The notes under the pieces were generated by a model that did no database searches, had not been told where the DNA came from, and worked only from the letters and a program-made list of their open reading frames with translations. DNA of 64,000 bases from an uncultured Desulfobacter sp. (GTDB lineage: Bacteria; Desulfobacterota; Desulfobacteria; Desulfobacterales; Desulfobacteraceae), in contig NZ_OY762929.1 in NCBI RefSeq assembly GCF_963666675.1, positions 868,001 through 932,000 of the forward strand. The letters are read 5' to 3'. The position numbers and the translations under genes were made by a program. Position 1 is the stretch's first letter. Each line of letters begins with the position of its first letter. Positions 44,194 to 53,127 of this stretch are shown one piece after another.

Positions 44194-45649
44194 ACATTAG
44201 AGTTTAAATGTGATAGCACACATTTCATGTCAAAAACGATGGACATAAAGCAGGACGAACTTGACGCGCTCCTTGAGCGGGTAAGATCAAATGAACTGCA
44301 GGACGGCGATTATGAGTTGATCAAAGCATTGGTTGAAACCGTTGCTTATTTGAATACGTTGTCCAATGAAAAAGCAGCATCCATTAAACGGTTATTAAAA
44401 ATGGTATTCGGCGATAAGACCGAAAAGAAGAAAACGTCGAATCCGCAGAACCGGCCGAAACGAAAAAAGAAGAAAAAAGGTCACGGCAAAAATGGTGCAA
44501 ACGCCTATAAAGGTGCCAAGAAGATCAAGATCTGTCATCAAAGCCTTAAGTCAGGTAATGATTGCCCTGCCTGTGAAAAAGGTAAATTGTATGGTGAAAA
44601 ACCACCTGCCAAGATCGTCCGGATAACAGGCGGTGCTCCCTTCCAGGCGACAGTATATGAACTGCAGAGATTGCGGTGTAACCTTTGTGGGCAGATTTTT
44701 ACTGCCCAGGCGCCCGACAATGTGGGCAAAGAAAAATATGATGCCAAATCCGGTGCCATGCTGGCCCTTCTAAAATATGGCAGCGGAGTCCCTTTATACC
44801 GCTTGGGCAAACTTCAGGCTAGCCTGGGGATGCCGCTGCCCCCATCGACCCAATGGGAAATCATCGAAAGCGTAGCAGACAAGATTCATCCGGTATATAC
44901 AGAGTTAGTCCGTCAGGCTGCACAAGGCAAGGTGTTGTACAATGATGACACGACAATGAAAATTTTATCCTTGATAAAAGAAACAGACAAGGCAGCCAAG
45001 CGAAAAGGGATGTTCACTTCCGGAATCCTGTCAGAATGTGACGTAGGAAAGATTGCCCTGTTTTTTACCGGCCACAATCATGCAGGAGAAAATTTATCCA
45101 GGGTTCTGAAAGAACGGGGATCCAGAGAAGATCGGCCAATACAGATGTGTGATGCTCTGTCCAGGAATCTGCCAAAAGGTTTTGAATCGATATTATGCAA
45201 TTGTCTCGTGCATGGACGCCGTAACTTTGTCGACGTCATGGACGATTTCCCTGAGGAGTGTGACCATGTAATTGATACAGTGGCTAAAATTTATGAGCAC
45301 GATCATAAGGTAAAGGAGCAAGGCCTGGACGATGCTCAACGCCTTCAATATCATCAAACCCACAGCGGTCCACTGATGCGGGCGCTTAAAGTATGGCTGG
45401 AAGACAAGTTTGAAAACAAAGAAGTAGAACCCAACTCCAGTCTGGGCAAGGCCATATCATATGGGTGCGGCTCTTTTGAAACATATGAAAGCCATGGTCA
45501 TTAAAGGTGTTCAGGGTTGTTAGTCTTATTTTTATGCTGCTTTCCAGCAAGATAATTCATTTGTCAGTGACTATCTGATGTAAATTGCAAAAATTTCCTG
45601 GACAGCGAGTCATAATTCCGTTATGAAAGAATAGCGGGAGGCAGATGAC

Positions 45650-46537
45650 ATGCAAATCAAGCAACAGACCTTTTGTGGTCGAAAGTTTACCGGTAAAGAA
45701 ATCGCATTAATCCAGGAAGTCGTTGCTACCTGTGGAGGCCTTAGCCGACGAGAACTGGCACATACCGTATGCGAACTTCTGGAATGGAAACGCCCTAATG
45801 ACCGGCTAAAAGTCCGGGAATGTAGTGATTTTTTGGAGCTTTTAGAGGCCAAGGGAGCTCTAACCCTTCCTGAAAAGAAACAACAGACAAAGATCGTTTC
45901 TCACAAGAGTATTCCCCAAACACCCTGTAAGCAACCCCACAGCACTTTGCGTGGCAGCGTAGAAGAATTTACACCTCTTGAGATACAGCGGGTTCAGAAT
46001 CGAGAGCAGAGGGATCTGTTTAAGGAACTCATCGGTCGCCATCATTACCTGGGATATGCAATGCCTTTTGGCGCCAGATTGCAGTATCTGATTTATGTAA
46101 ACCGTCCCCATCGAGAAATTGTGGGGTGCATCCAGTTCTCAAGCCCTGCCTGGCGGATGCGTGCTCGGGATGAATGGATCGGTTGGACAGATGAAAGGCG
46201 TAAGGTCGCTTTACAAAAGGTGGTGAACAACAGCCGTTTTCTGATCCTTGCTCCCATCCAAAATTTAGCGAGCATGATACTGTCATGTAGTCTCCGGGAA
46301 CTCAGAGATGATTGGGAACGGCAGTATGGTCTTAAACCCATGCTGGTAGAGACATTGGTGGATCGACAACAATTCCACGGTGGCTGTTATCGGGCATCGA
46401 ACTGGATTGAGTTGGGGAAAACCACTGGTCGTGGGCGCATGGACCGATTTGGCAAACGTCATGGCGCTGATGTAAAAACCATATTAGTATATCCACTGGA
46501 AAAAGATGCTGTTCACCAACTCAGGGAGGGGATATGA
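45650..46537 (+). CDS. DUF4338 (Druantia DruA-like) protein inside an insertion element
   Basis: 295 residues. The start is preceded by GGGAGG. The N-terminal 100 residues are helical (GRKFTGKEIALIQEVVATCGG, LSRRELAHTVCELLEW). The DUF4338 core spans about 120-290, with GRHHYLGYAMPFGARLQYLIYVNRPHREIVGCIQF (region 135-170), NNSRFLILAPIQNLASMIL and ETLVDRQQFHGGCYRASNWIELGKTTGRGR. This domain is known from DruA of the Druantia anti-phage system. No druB-E genes are here. The context (terminal repeats, target duplication) points to a mobile-element role. Biochemical activity is unknown. Confidence 0.85.
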   Translation: MQIKQQTFCGRKFTGKEIALIQEVVATCGGLSRRELAHTVCELLEWKRPNDRLKVRECSDFLELLEAKGALTLPEKKQQTKIVSHKSIPQTPCKQPHSTLRGSVEEFTPLEIQRVQNREQRDLFKELIGRHHYLGYAMPFGARLQYLIYVNRPHREIVGCIQFSSPAWRMRARDEWIGWTDERRKVALQKVVNNSRFLILAPIQNLASMILSCSLRELRDDWERQYGLKPMLVETLVDRQQFHGGCYRASNWIELGKTTGRGRMDRFGKRHGADVKTILVYPLEKDAVHQLREGI

Positions 46538-46674
46538 ATCCAGCGGTTTCCCTTTCTGTTGTGGAGCATTTACCTTCCCCCGTCATTAATCCGGGGCAAA
46601 AATGCTATGATGATATTGTCAATTTTCTTAATTCCAAGGAGAAAACGACGGGGCATCTAAAAGTGATCAAGTAA
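46534..46674 (+). CDS. 46-residue frame, probable truncated second gene of the DUF4338 element
   Basis: ATG 46534 overlaps the stop of the DUF4338 gene (ATGA) and has GGGAGGGG just upstream, so it is a properly translated start. The product (SLSVVEHLPSPVINPGQKCY... to HLKVIK) stops after 46 residues, 69 bp before the right terminal repeat. It looks like the N-terminus of a larger protein, perhaps the lost transposase, deleted internally. The function is not recognisable. Confidence 0.5.
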   Translation: MNPAVSLSVVEHLPSPVINPGQKCYDDIVNFLNSKEKTTGHLKVIK

Positions 46675-47272
46675 TGCTGGCAAAGAATGGCAAAGATCAT
46701 GACTACCAGCTTTGGTCAGACATGTCGTAAAAGAGCCGCACCCATATCATATATGTTGAATCACTGGCAGGAATTGACCCGTTTCCTGGAGATCCCTGGA
46801 GCACCGCTGGATAATAATCTTTGCGAACAATTGCTGAAAAAGTCGATTCTGCACCGAAAAAATTCATTATTTTATAAAACCGAACACGGTGCCTATATTG
46901 GCGACCTGTTCATGAGCCTGATACATACCTGCAACCTGCAAAATATAAATCCCTTTGAATACCTGACCGCGCTACAGAAGCACTCTTCCGAGATCTTCCA
47001 AAACCCTTCTGACTGGTTGCCGTGGTCATTTGAAAACACAATCGCTAAAAAATCAGGGGAAACAACTGATAATCTCTAAAACGACCTTTTAGCCAATCCA
47101 GTATGTTTTGAGACACATTTTTGCACTGCAAACTATCCCTCATCGCCTTACACACTGTTTTTTTGGATCGGGTCTGTTTTGAATGTTATCTTAATTTTTT
47201 TGATTTACACAGGCTTGCCGAAAGGACACGAAGGATGGTATATCTTTAATGACTCATGAGGAGAAAATTCGA

Positions 47273-48766
47273 ATGAAAATAAATTTGAATGTCTCGATTC
47301 GAGAATGGATCACCACACTTATCTGTCTTTTTGTAATCACCTGGATGACTGTCCCGCCCCTGGCAGTTTGCCAAGAATTGGTCTATTCCCTTCAGAAAGT
47401 GCCCACCTCAGGAGCATATGACTGGGAAAGTTTTGTCATTGATGGGGAAACTTACCTGGCTGTAGCTAATTATAGGAATGTATCTACCTACAACATTGAC
47501 TCCAAGATATACAAATGGGACGGTTCCACTTTTGTGGAATTCCAGTCCATCCCTACCAATAATGCCCAAGATTGGGAAAATTTCATCATTAACGGGGAAA
47601 CATACCTGGCTGTGGCGAATTGTTCTAATGGTTCTACCCGCAATATAGATTCCAAGATATACAAATGGGATGGTTCCGCTTTTGTAGAATTCCAGTCCAT
47701 CCCCACCAATGGGGCACGTGGATTCGAAAGCTTTGTCATTGATGGGGAAACCTACCTGGCTGTGGCAAATAGTAGTGATGATTCAAGTTCGAGTATTAAT
47801 TCAAAAATTTATCAATGGACTGGGGTGGCCTTTCTGGAAAAACAATCCATTCCCACCCTCGGGGCAGTTGACTGGGAAAGCTTTTCCATTAATGGAGATC
47901 ATTTTCTGGCCGTGGCAAACTTCTCTAACGAATCAACCTTTAACCTCAATTCTAAAATTTTTTTCTGGACCGGAGGCTCTTTTGTTGAAATTCAGTCTAT
48001 TTCCACCAATGGGGCCTTTGACTGGGAAAGCTTTGTCATTGATGGTAAAAACTATCTTGCTGTAGCAAATTCTCGTAATAATTCAAGCCATAATATCAAT
48101 TCCGTAATCTATGAATGGACAGGATTCTCTTTTACCCAGATCCAGAAAATTCCGACCAAAGGGGCCAGGGATTGGGAGAGTTTTGTGGTGGATGGTAAGA
48201 CCTATCTGACTGTAGCCAATGAACATAATGATTCCACTTACAATGTTTATTCCGTAGTCTACCAGTGGATAGATTCCTCCTTTGTTGAAGTCCAGTCCAT
48301 TCCAACCAACGGAGCCCAGGACTGGGAAAGTTTTTTCATTGAAGATCAGCTCCATCTGGCAGTGGCAAACAGGTACAATGGTTCAGCCTATAAAATTGAT
48401 TCGGAAATTTTGCGGAAAGAATCTCCACAGGCAGATGCAGGGGAAGAGTATATGGTCTTTGAAATCGCTCAGTTGGACGGTTCAGGCTCACAGGATTTTG
48501 CGGATGGCAGCTTGGTTGACTGGCAGTGGACTTTGACCCACAAGAGCAATTCTACCTTTAATAGAACGGCTTCAGGGGAAACCGCGATTGTAGAAAATTT
48601 AGCTCCAGGGTTCTACACCGTCACCCTTACGGTTACAGACAATGACAGCTTTACAGATACGGCAGAAGCAGTATTGGCTGCCTTTGGTATCAAAGGCGAC
48701 TTTGACCGGGACGGGGATGTCGATGGAGAGGATCTGGCCGGATTTACGGAAAATTTCGGGTTGTAA
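47273..48766 (+). CDS. Secreted seven-bladed propeller protein (EPTP/EAR-like repeats) with PKD and dockerin-like tail
   Basis: 497 residues from ATG 47273, preferred because GAGGAG lies nine bases upstream. After a signal peptide (ending AVCQ), seven tandem repeats of about 48 residues (DWESFVIDGETYLAVAN type, residues about 45-375) should form a seven-bladed beta-propeller. A PKD-like domain follows (LDGSGSQDFADGS, LAPGFYTVTLTVTDND). The C-terminus is a calcium-binding GDFDRDGDVDGEDLAGF loop almost the same as in the LamG protein at 38351. Probably surface-exposed and involved in adhesion or matrix binding, by analogy only. Confidence 0.85.
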   Translation: MKINLNVSIREWITTLICLFVITWMTVPPLAVCQELVYSLQKVPTSGAYDWESFVIDGETYLAVANYRNVSTYNIDSKIYKWDGSTFVEFQSIPTNNAQDWENFIINGETYLAVANCSNGSTRNIDSKIYKWDGSAFVEFQSIPTNGARGFESFVIDGETYLAVANSSDDSSSSINSKIYQWTGVAFLEKQSIPTLGAVDWESFSINGDHFLAVANFSNESTFNLNSKIFFWTGGSFVEIQSISTNGAFDWESFVIDGKNYLAVANSRNNSSHNINSVIYEWTGFSFTQIQKIPTKGARDWESFVVDGKTYLTVANEHNDSTYNVYSVVYQWIDSSFVEVQSIPTNGAQDWESFFIEDQLHLAVANRYNGSAYKIDSEILRKESPQADAGEEYMVFEIAQLDGSGSQDFADGSLVDWQWTLTHKSNSTFNRTASGETAIVENLAPGFYTVTLTVTDNDSFTDTAEAVLAAFGIKGDFDRDGDVDGEDLAGFTENFGL

Positions 48767-48863
48767 AATAAATTTCGAGTAACCCCGAAATAGTCTTCTA
48801 TGCATTATATAACAGCCTCTGCCCGTTAAGTTTATGCGGTACAACTATCTTAATTCTATTGGG

Positions 48864-49460
48864 TAAACCTCCACCTCCGGTGGAGGACTCGAAACGTTTG
48901 ACAGTTCCGGGAGTTGAAAATAAACAACCTTCCTTAAGTTAGCCGCTCAAAGCTATTAAAGGAAGGTTGTATGAAAGATTATAAAAGCTTAAAGCATTCA
49001 AAGTGGTATTGCAAGTATCATGTGGTTTGGATTCCAAAATATCGGAAGAAAGTTATTTACGGACAATTACGCCGAGAACTGGGGCCAATACTACATGGTT
49101 TGGCAAAACAAAAAGAATGCGAGATCGAAGAAGGGCATTTGATGACAGACCATGTTCATATGCTGATCTCCATTCCACCCAAATTTGCCGTGGCTCAGGT
49201 AGCTGGGTTCATCAAGGGGAAAAGCGCCATTCAGATTGCACGTCAGTTTTGTGGTAAAAAAAGGAACTATAATGGTGAAAAATTTTGGGCCAGAGGTTAT
49301 TTTACGTCAACAGTAGGAATCGACGAACAAACTGTTCGGGCATATATCCGGTATCAAGAAAAAGAGGATCAACGTTGCGAACAGATGGATTTGTTTGATT
49401 AAACCGCGCCTTTAGGCGCTTTTAAAAGACCGCTTTGAGCGGTTAACAATCAAGCCCCCA
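48864..49460 (+). mobile_element. Second IS200/IS605-type element, intact tnpA but defective right end
   Basis: The left hairpin is CCTCCACC-TCC-GGTGGAGG (48868-48886). ACCGCTTTGAGCGGTT lies after tnpA (about 49430-49446), as in the first copy. After AATCAAGCCCCC the expected right-end hairpin is missing, so the right end appears truncated or overwritten. Confidence 0.7.
48971..49402 (+). CDS. tnpA: IS200-type Y1 transposase TnpA
   Basis: 143 residues with GGAAGG upstream. The HUH motif is DHVHMLISIP and the catalytic Tyr lies in AYIRYQEKEDQ. WYCKYHVVWIPKYRKKV is the family N-terminus. It is clearly related to the disrupted copy at 39810-42336 and the same length. It mediates peel-and-paste single-strand transposition. 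The gene is intact, although the element's right-end hairpin appears lost. Confidence 0.93.
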   Translation: MKDYKSLKHSKWYCKYHVVWIPKYRKKVIYGQLRRELGPILHGLAKQKECEIEEGHLMTDHVHMLISIPPKFAVAQVAGFIKGKSAIQIARQFCGKKRNYNGEKFWARGYFTSTVGIDEQTVRAYIRYQEKEDQRCEQMDLFD

Positions 49461-49583
49461 GTTTCACTTTTTGCGGTTCGGCTGATTAAAGGAATTATTC
49501 TACAGACGAGTGTTTTTTTATTGGAGCTGGATACAAAAAAATTGGGTCCTTTTTTGAGGAAAAACCGACTTCACAATGTGTCT

Positions 49584-49698
49584 ATGATCAGTCGCTATTG
49601 ACCAAATTTTTCGAACCCCAAGATATGGTGTTTGCTTTTTTTTTAAAAAAATGAAAACTAATACCATCATTGTTGACCTTGGTTTTTCTTGTTTGCAT
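49584..49698 (+). repeat. Dispersed repeat R, copy 2
   Basis: ATGATCAGTCGCTATTGACC, TTTTTCGAACCCCAAGATAT and ACTAATACCATCATTG line up with copy 1 at 37595-37710 in the same orientation. The middle is a long T/A run. There is no coding content. Confidence 0.6.
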
Positions 49699-50892
49699 TA
49701 TGGATACGATCTAATACTTGAGTGTTCAGAGACGCTAAGCTGACACATGGGTGTTTAATCCACTGATAAATCTATTTTTCAAGGCATTTACCCTAAATTT
49801 TCTTTACACGATCTATCCATACTGATATGCGGTTAGATATCAGATTGCTCAAGATAACCGGACAATCGGAGAATAACTTGTTCAACTACAATCAAAAAGG
49901 AATCTATGTCCACTATACGCCCTGAAGATTTAGGAGATATGGGAGAAAGCTTTTTCAAATCACTTTGTAAAAGCATTGGTTTAATAGCAAACAAATCAGA
50001 TGATGATAAAGCTGGTTGGGATTATGAAGTAGAGCACCCGAAAAATAGAGCGATAAATTATGCTAATCAATCATATCCCGTGTATCGCATCCAAGTTAAG
50101 TCTTCAGCATCAAAAGGAAAGGCGGTAAGTATAACCTACAGTAATTTATTAAATTTAATCCAGTATCCTGGCGCCTCATTTATAGTTTTATTGAAATATG
50201 CCACCAGTGGACTGTCGCCAACAAAATGTTATTTAAAGCATATCAGCCAAGATTTTAGTTCTGAAATATTAAAAAAACTCCGTAAAAAAGAACTTAAAAA
50301 CACATCTTTCTCTATCAATAAAAACAAAACTAAAATAATTTTTGGTGATGATGAAGAACTCACCCCTTTGACAGGCTCTGAGCTCATAAAAATTTTCCAA
50401 GAAAGTATAGGCCAACGTTATTTGACGTATATTGACTCAAAAGTTAAATATCTTGAAAAGTTAGAGAAGGAAGGAAAAACAAAAATCTTTGAAACGACCT
50501 TTAAAAGTGAAAAAGATTTTAAGGATATGATAGATACGTTATTAGGTTACGATAAAAAATTTTTTATGGATGTGGAAGAATTTAATGCGCCATTTGGAAT
50601 CAAAGATGCAACGCCTATTTCTACATTCAAGAAGCACCGAACAAATTTTAACCCAATAGTGGAAGAACTGACAACCGCAAAAATTTATTTGAAAAATTCA
50701 AAATATGGTAGTCAATATAAGTTTGATGGAACCATATATACACCACCGTTAAAACTCCCTAAAGAATATGAGAAGATGAGGATAAAAACGGCTCTTTTCG
50801 ACTTGATTTTTTCCCCAGATCAGGGGCAATTGAAATTTGATACGGAAGATCCATTTCGTAATGACAAAAAAGTTAAATTCAAAGAATTGTAT

Positions 50893-52445
50893 ACTCGATG
50901 TTCGAGTTTTTTAAATTTGACTGCCAAACAATCCTTGATTAGAATCAGGCTACTTTTTTTTGGAAGCGCACCAAAGATGGAGATGGCTTCATTTGAGGAA
51001 AAGTACGGCTGCTCATATGTTTTGTAGAAGGATTGAAAGGAATAATATTATCAATGCGTTCTTTTAACTTATCAAGCTTCTGTTCATTGATTTCGTTTCC
51101 ACAGAAATCCTGGACAAATTGAACTAAGGCTTCTGTATGAATCCGCTGGGATAGGCTTCCCACACTCCATGCAGGAAGTTTGTTTTCCAGGCGGGCTTTC
51201 TGGTGATGATGGAAGAACAATGCATGATCTAACAGCAGGCTCAGGATCAAGGAACTCCGAGATCCATCTTCGCCTGTATGCTTGGTCAGCTTGCCCCATC
51301 CTTCATGACCTTTCCAGTCCTCAAAGAAAACCTCTATCAACCAGCGGAAGAAGTATGCTTGAACAATATCCAATGTTCTCCAACTCAAGTCAGAGGCTAA
51401 CAAATAACGTGGTTTTTTCTCATCAGGATACTGCATGGCGATCACAAAACGCTTGGCATTGTGAGACGGCACATACAGGCGAGCCGATGAGATAAAAATT
51501 TCAATATCTTCTTTACCTCGAACCGATACCTTTTGAGATATCAGAGGATAAGATTCAAAAAACTTTTGTACTGAAATTATGCGGTTTTTAAACCGTACAT
51601 TTTGATTATACTTCATTTTGGTGATGGTTTGAGTATTACCAAAGATGAGGGAACTACCATCAACAAATTCAGCGTGTCCATAAAGACCATCTGCCAAAAT
51701 TTCTTTGATTTTAATGTCCGGATGTTTTTTATGAAATATGTTCAAAAGCTCAAGAGCCAATTGAACCTTCGTTGGGTATTCAGGGTTCCTCTGTGGCTCC
51801 TTGGGTCGCTTTTTCTTAGGTATCTTCTTTTTTTTAAGACGGTCATCTTTCTTTTTCCAAGCTTTCCACAATGGGTCCGGGTGATAAAATTCAAAACCCA
51901 CGGGAAAAGAGGCCACTGGTGTTACCAAAAATAAAAATACAATGCATTGTCCGTCTAAAAAACCACCGGTGAGTTTATCTTTAAGCTTGTGAACTTTATA
52001 TATTTTTTTTGTGGACTTTGATCGGGCACGGTCTACATCATCTAAGCAAAGAGCCCCGTCCTTGATGCCATAATGCTTCAAAATATTACACGTACTCTGC
52101 TGCAGTAAGTGATCGAAGCTGATTTTTGAATTTCGGAACATCCAGGAAAGAGCTGAAAAACGGAATTTCCCCAAACTGATTCGTTCAAATCGCTTCCAGC
52201 AAATACTGTTGGTTAACAAAACACCACTTAAACAAAAACTTAGCCACAGTTTTTGCTTTTTGGATAGCACATAATTGGGGTTCTTTTTCATCAATTCTTG
52301 ATTTATGCATTCAAGATAGTTTTCAATAAAGGGCAGCGGGCGTTCGAGGAGCATCTCTATCATGAATTTTGTTAAAAGTTCATACCAAAAAATTAACTTC
52401 TTTAGCACATTTTTATGTCAACCTCAAAAAACTCGAACACCGAGT
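50893..52445 (-). mobile_element. IS4-type insertion sequence in the nuclease-like gene
   Basis: 1553 bp. The ends are ACTCGATGTTCGAGTTTTTT on the left and ACTCGGTGTTCGAGTTTTTT read inward from the right, 19 of 20 identical. The duplication GTAT lies at 50889-50892 and 52446-52449. One transposase gene is on the minus strand. Confidence 0.9.
50945..52408 (-). CDS. IS4-type DDE transposase
   Basis: 487 residues from GTG 52408 (ATG 52363 is an alternative start). DDE-type motifs are LCLDDVDRARSKSTKK (first Asp), ILADGLYGHAEFV (second Asp) and AYFFRWLIEVFFEDWKGHEGWGKL with the Y-x2-R-x3-E-x6-K pattern of the IS4 superfamily. The precise family (IS4, IS1380 or unclassified) is not certain. The reading frame is complete. 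It catalyses movement of the 1.55-kb element. Confidence 0.88.
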   Translation of the reverse strand: MLKKLIFWYELLTKFMIEMLLERPLPFIENYLECINQELMKKNPNYVLSKKQKLWLSFCLSGVLLTNSICWKRFERISLGKFRFSALSWMFRNSKISFDHLLQQSTCNILKHYGIKDGALCLDDVDRARSKSTKKIYKVHKLKDKLTGGFLDGQCIVFLFLVTPVASFPVGFEFYHPDPLWKAWKKKDDRLKKKKIPKKKRPKEPQRNPEYPTKVQLALELLNIFHKKHPDIKIKEILADGLYGHAEFVDGSSLIFGNTQTITKMKYNQNVRFKNRIISVQKFFESYPLISQKVSVRGKEDIEIFISSARLYVPSHNAKRFVIAMQYPDEKKPRYLLASDLSWRTLDIVQAYFFRWLIEVFFEDWKGHEGWGKLTKHTGEDGSRSSLILSLLLDHALFFHHHQKARLENKLPAWSVGSLSQRIHTEALVQFVQDFCGNEINEQKLDKLKERIDNIIPFNPSTKHMSSRTFPQMKPSPSLVRFQKKVA

Positions 52446-53060
52446 GTATAGTTTCATAAAGTTTTTTCAAGGTGCTAATGAAGCCCCCAACACTTATTTG
52501 AGGCTCGAGTCTTCAAATCCCCAAACTGAACCTGTAGAATTATGTTTAGGTCTTCAAAGTATATCTTGCTCTAAAGACATCAAAAGAATGCTAAAAACAA
52601 TTGAGGCAACCTATAAAAGATTATGTGATCTTAATCTTGAAAATGAAGTTATTTCAACTCATTCAATTTTAGAGAATTTAACAAACTTCCAACTCTTCGA
52701 TATCGTGAATAAAGATTACAACCCAGATTTTGAGTTACCTTTTAACTCTAGTTACGAAGGAGACCCCTCAATTTGTAATGTAGTTCTTTTTAGTTCAACC
52801 ATTAAATTGGAAAATATTCAATTGGTATCTTATTCCGCATTTTTTGGCACGATTGAAAAGTCAAGTGATTCGAAATTTATAGGAAAATTTAATAGATCAG
52901 AATATTTAGGTGACTTCTATCAAGACTACTCGTCGGATATAAAAGAAACAATAGAAAAAGAATCAATACATTTTGAAAAAGAACTCCGTGATAAAGGCTT
53001 TATAGTTTTTACATAGTTTATGATTCCGTTCCCGCAGGGAAGGAAAAGGAAAAATATTTA

Positions 53061-53111
53061 TTTCAACAGCGAAAATGAACCGGGTGATACCGGTTATTTT
53101 CAAAGTTAGCG
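53061..53111 (+). other. Weak attC-like hairpin upstream of the membrane-protein gene
   Basis: TTTCAAC (53061) and GTTAGCG (53105-53111) flank GAAAAT-g-AACCGG / CCGGTT-ATTTTC, a stem with one bulged G and loop GTGATA. At 51 bp it is short for an attC site, and its two outer boxes do not fully match. The following gene starts 16 bp later. Confidence 0.35.
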
Positions 53112-53127
53112 TTCTTATGGAAATTAT

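Larger units (their letters stand above)
45463..46743 (+). mobile_element. 1.28-kb insertion element carrying a DUF4338 (DruA-domain) gene
   Basis: Perfect 15-bp terminal inverted repeats GGGTGCGGCTCTTTT at both ends, with partial similarity further in (AACATATG / GACATGTC). Flanked by a 9-bp duplication ATATCATAT (45454-45462 and 46744-46752). The contents are one full DUF4338 gene and a 46-codon frame. No DDE, HUH or serine transposase gene is present, so it either moves in trans or DUF4338 is part of its machinery. Confidence 0.88.
44227..47079 (+). pseudogene. tnpC: IS66 transposase TnpC, split by a DUF4338 element
   Basis: The 5' part is 44227-45462 (412 codons) and the 3' part 46753-47079 (108 sense codons plus stop). 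Joining them across one copy of ATATCATAT restores KAISYMLNHWQEL and a 520-residue protein, the normal IS66 TnpC length. N-terminal coiled coil, Lys-rich linker, zinc-binding segment (CPAC...C..C), DDE catalytic core (YNDDTTMKIL first Asp; CDALSRNLP) and the IS66 C-terminal domain (LFMSLIHTCNLQNINPFEYL) are all present. Currently inactive because of the insert. Confidence 0.9.
43353..47151 (+). mobile_element. IS66-family element, disrupted in tnpC by a DUF4338 element
   Basis: Three genes in IS66 order (tnpA, tnpB, tnpC). Candidate ends are GTAAGCCTGCGTGAAATA (43353) and its imperfect inverse GTAAGGCGATGAGGGATA (reading inward from 47151). No 8-bp target duplication is visible, so the limits are tentative. 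About 2.5 kb without the internal insert, as expected for IS66. Confidence 0.65.
49906..53016 (+). pseudogene. PD-(D/E)XK nuclease-like (DUF4365-type) protein gene, split by an IS4-type element
   Basis: The 5' part is 49906-50892, the 3' part 52450-53016. Removing 50893-52445 and one GTAT gives KELYSFIKFFQG in frame and a protein of about 517 residues. The N-terminus has GESFFKSLCKSIGLIANKSDDDKAGWDYEVE (residues 12-42) and YRIQVKSS, the E...D...QVK pattern of PD-(D/E)XK nucleases of the DUF4365 type. The rest is unrecognised. AT-rich composition and the mobile surroundings fit an acquired defence or restriction gene, which is inference. Reading-frame integrity on both sides implies a recent insertion. 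Confidence 0.72.

Noticed and set aside
45650..46537. Druantia anti-phage system
   Set aside because: Only the DruA-type domain is present. No DruB-E genes are nearby, and the gene is bounded by insertion-element ends.
43345..47159. 8-bp target duplication for the IS66 element
   Set aside because: Flanks TCCTTCCG and ACACTGTT do not match. Either the ends are misplaced or the duplication has decayed.
47400..48420. Possible CRISPR or DNA satellite array from repeated segments
   Set aside because: The repeats are about 145 bp, diverged, and in frame within one gene. They encode the seven propeller blades.
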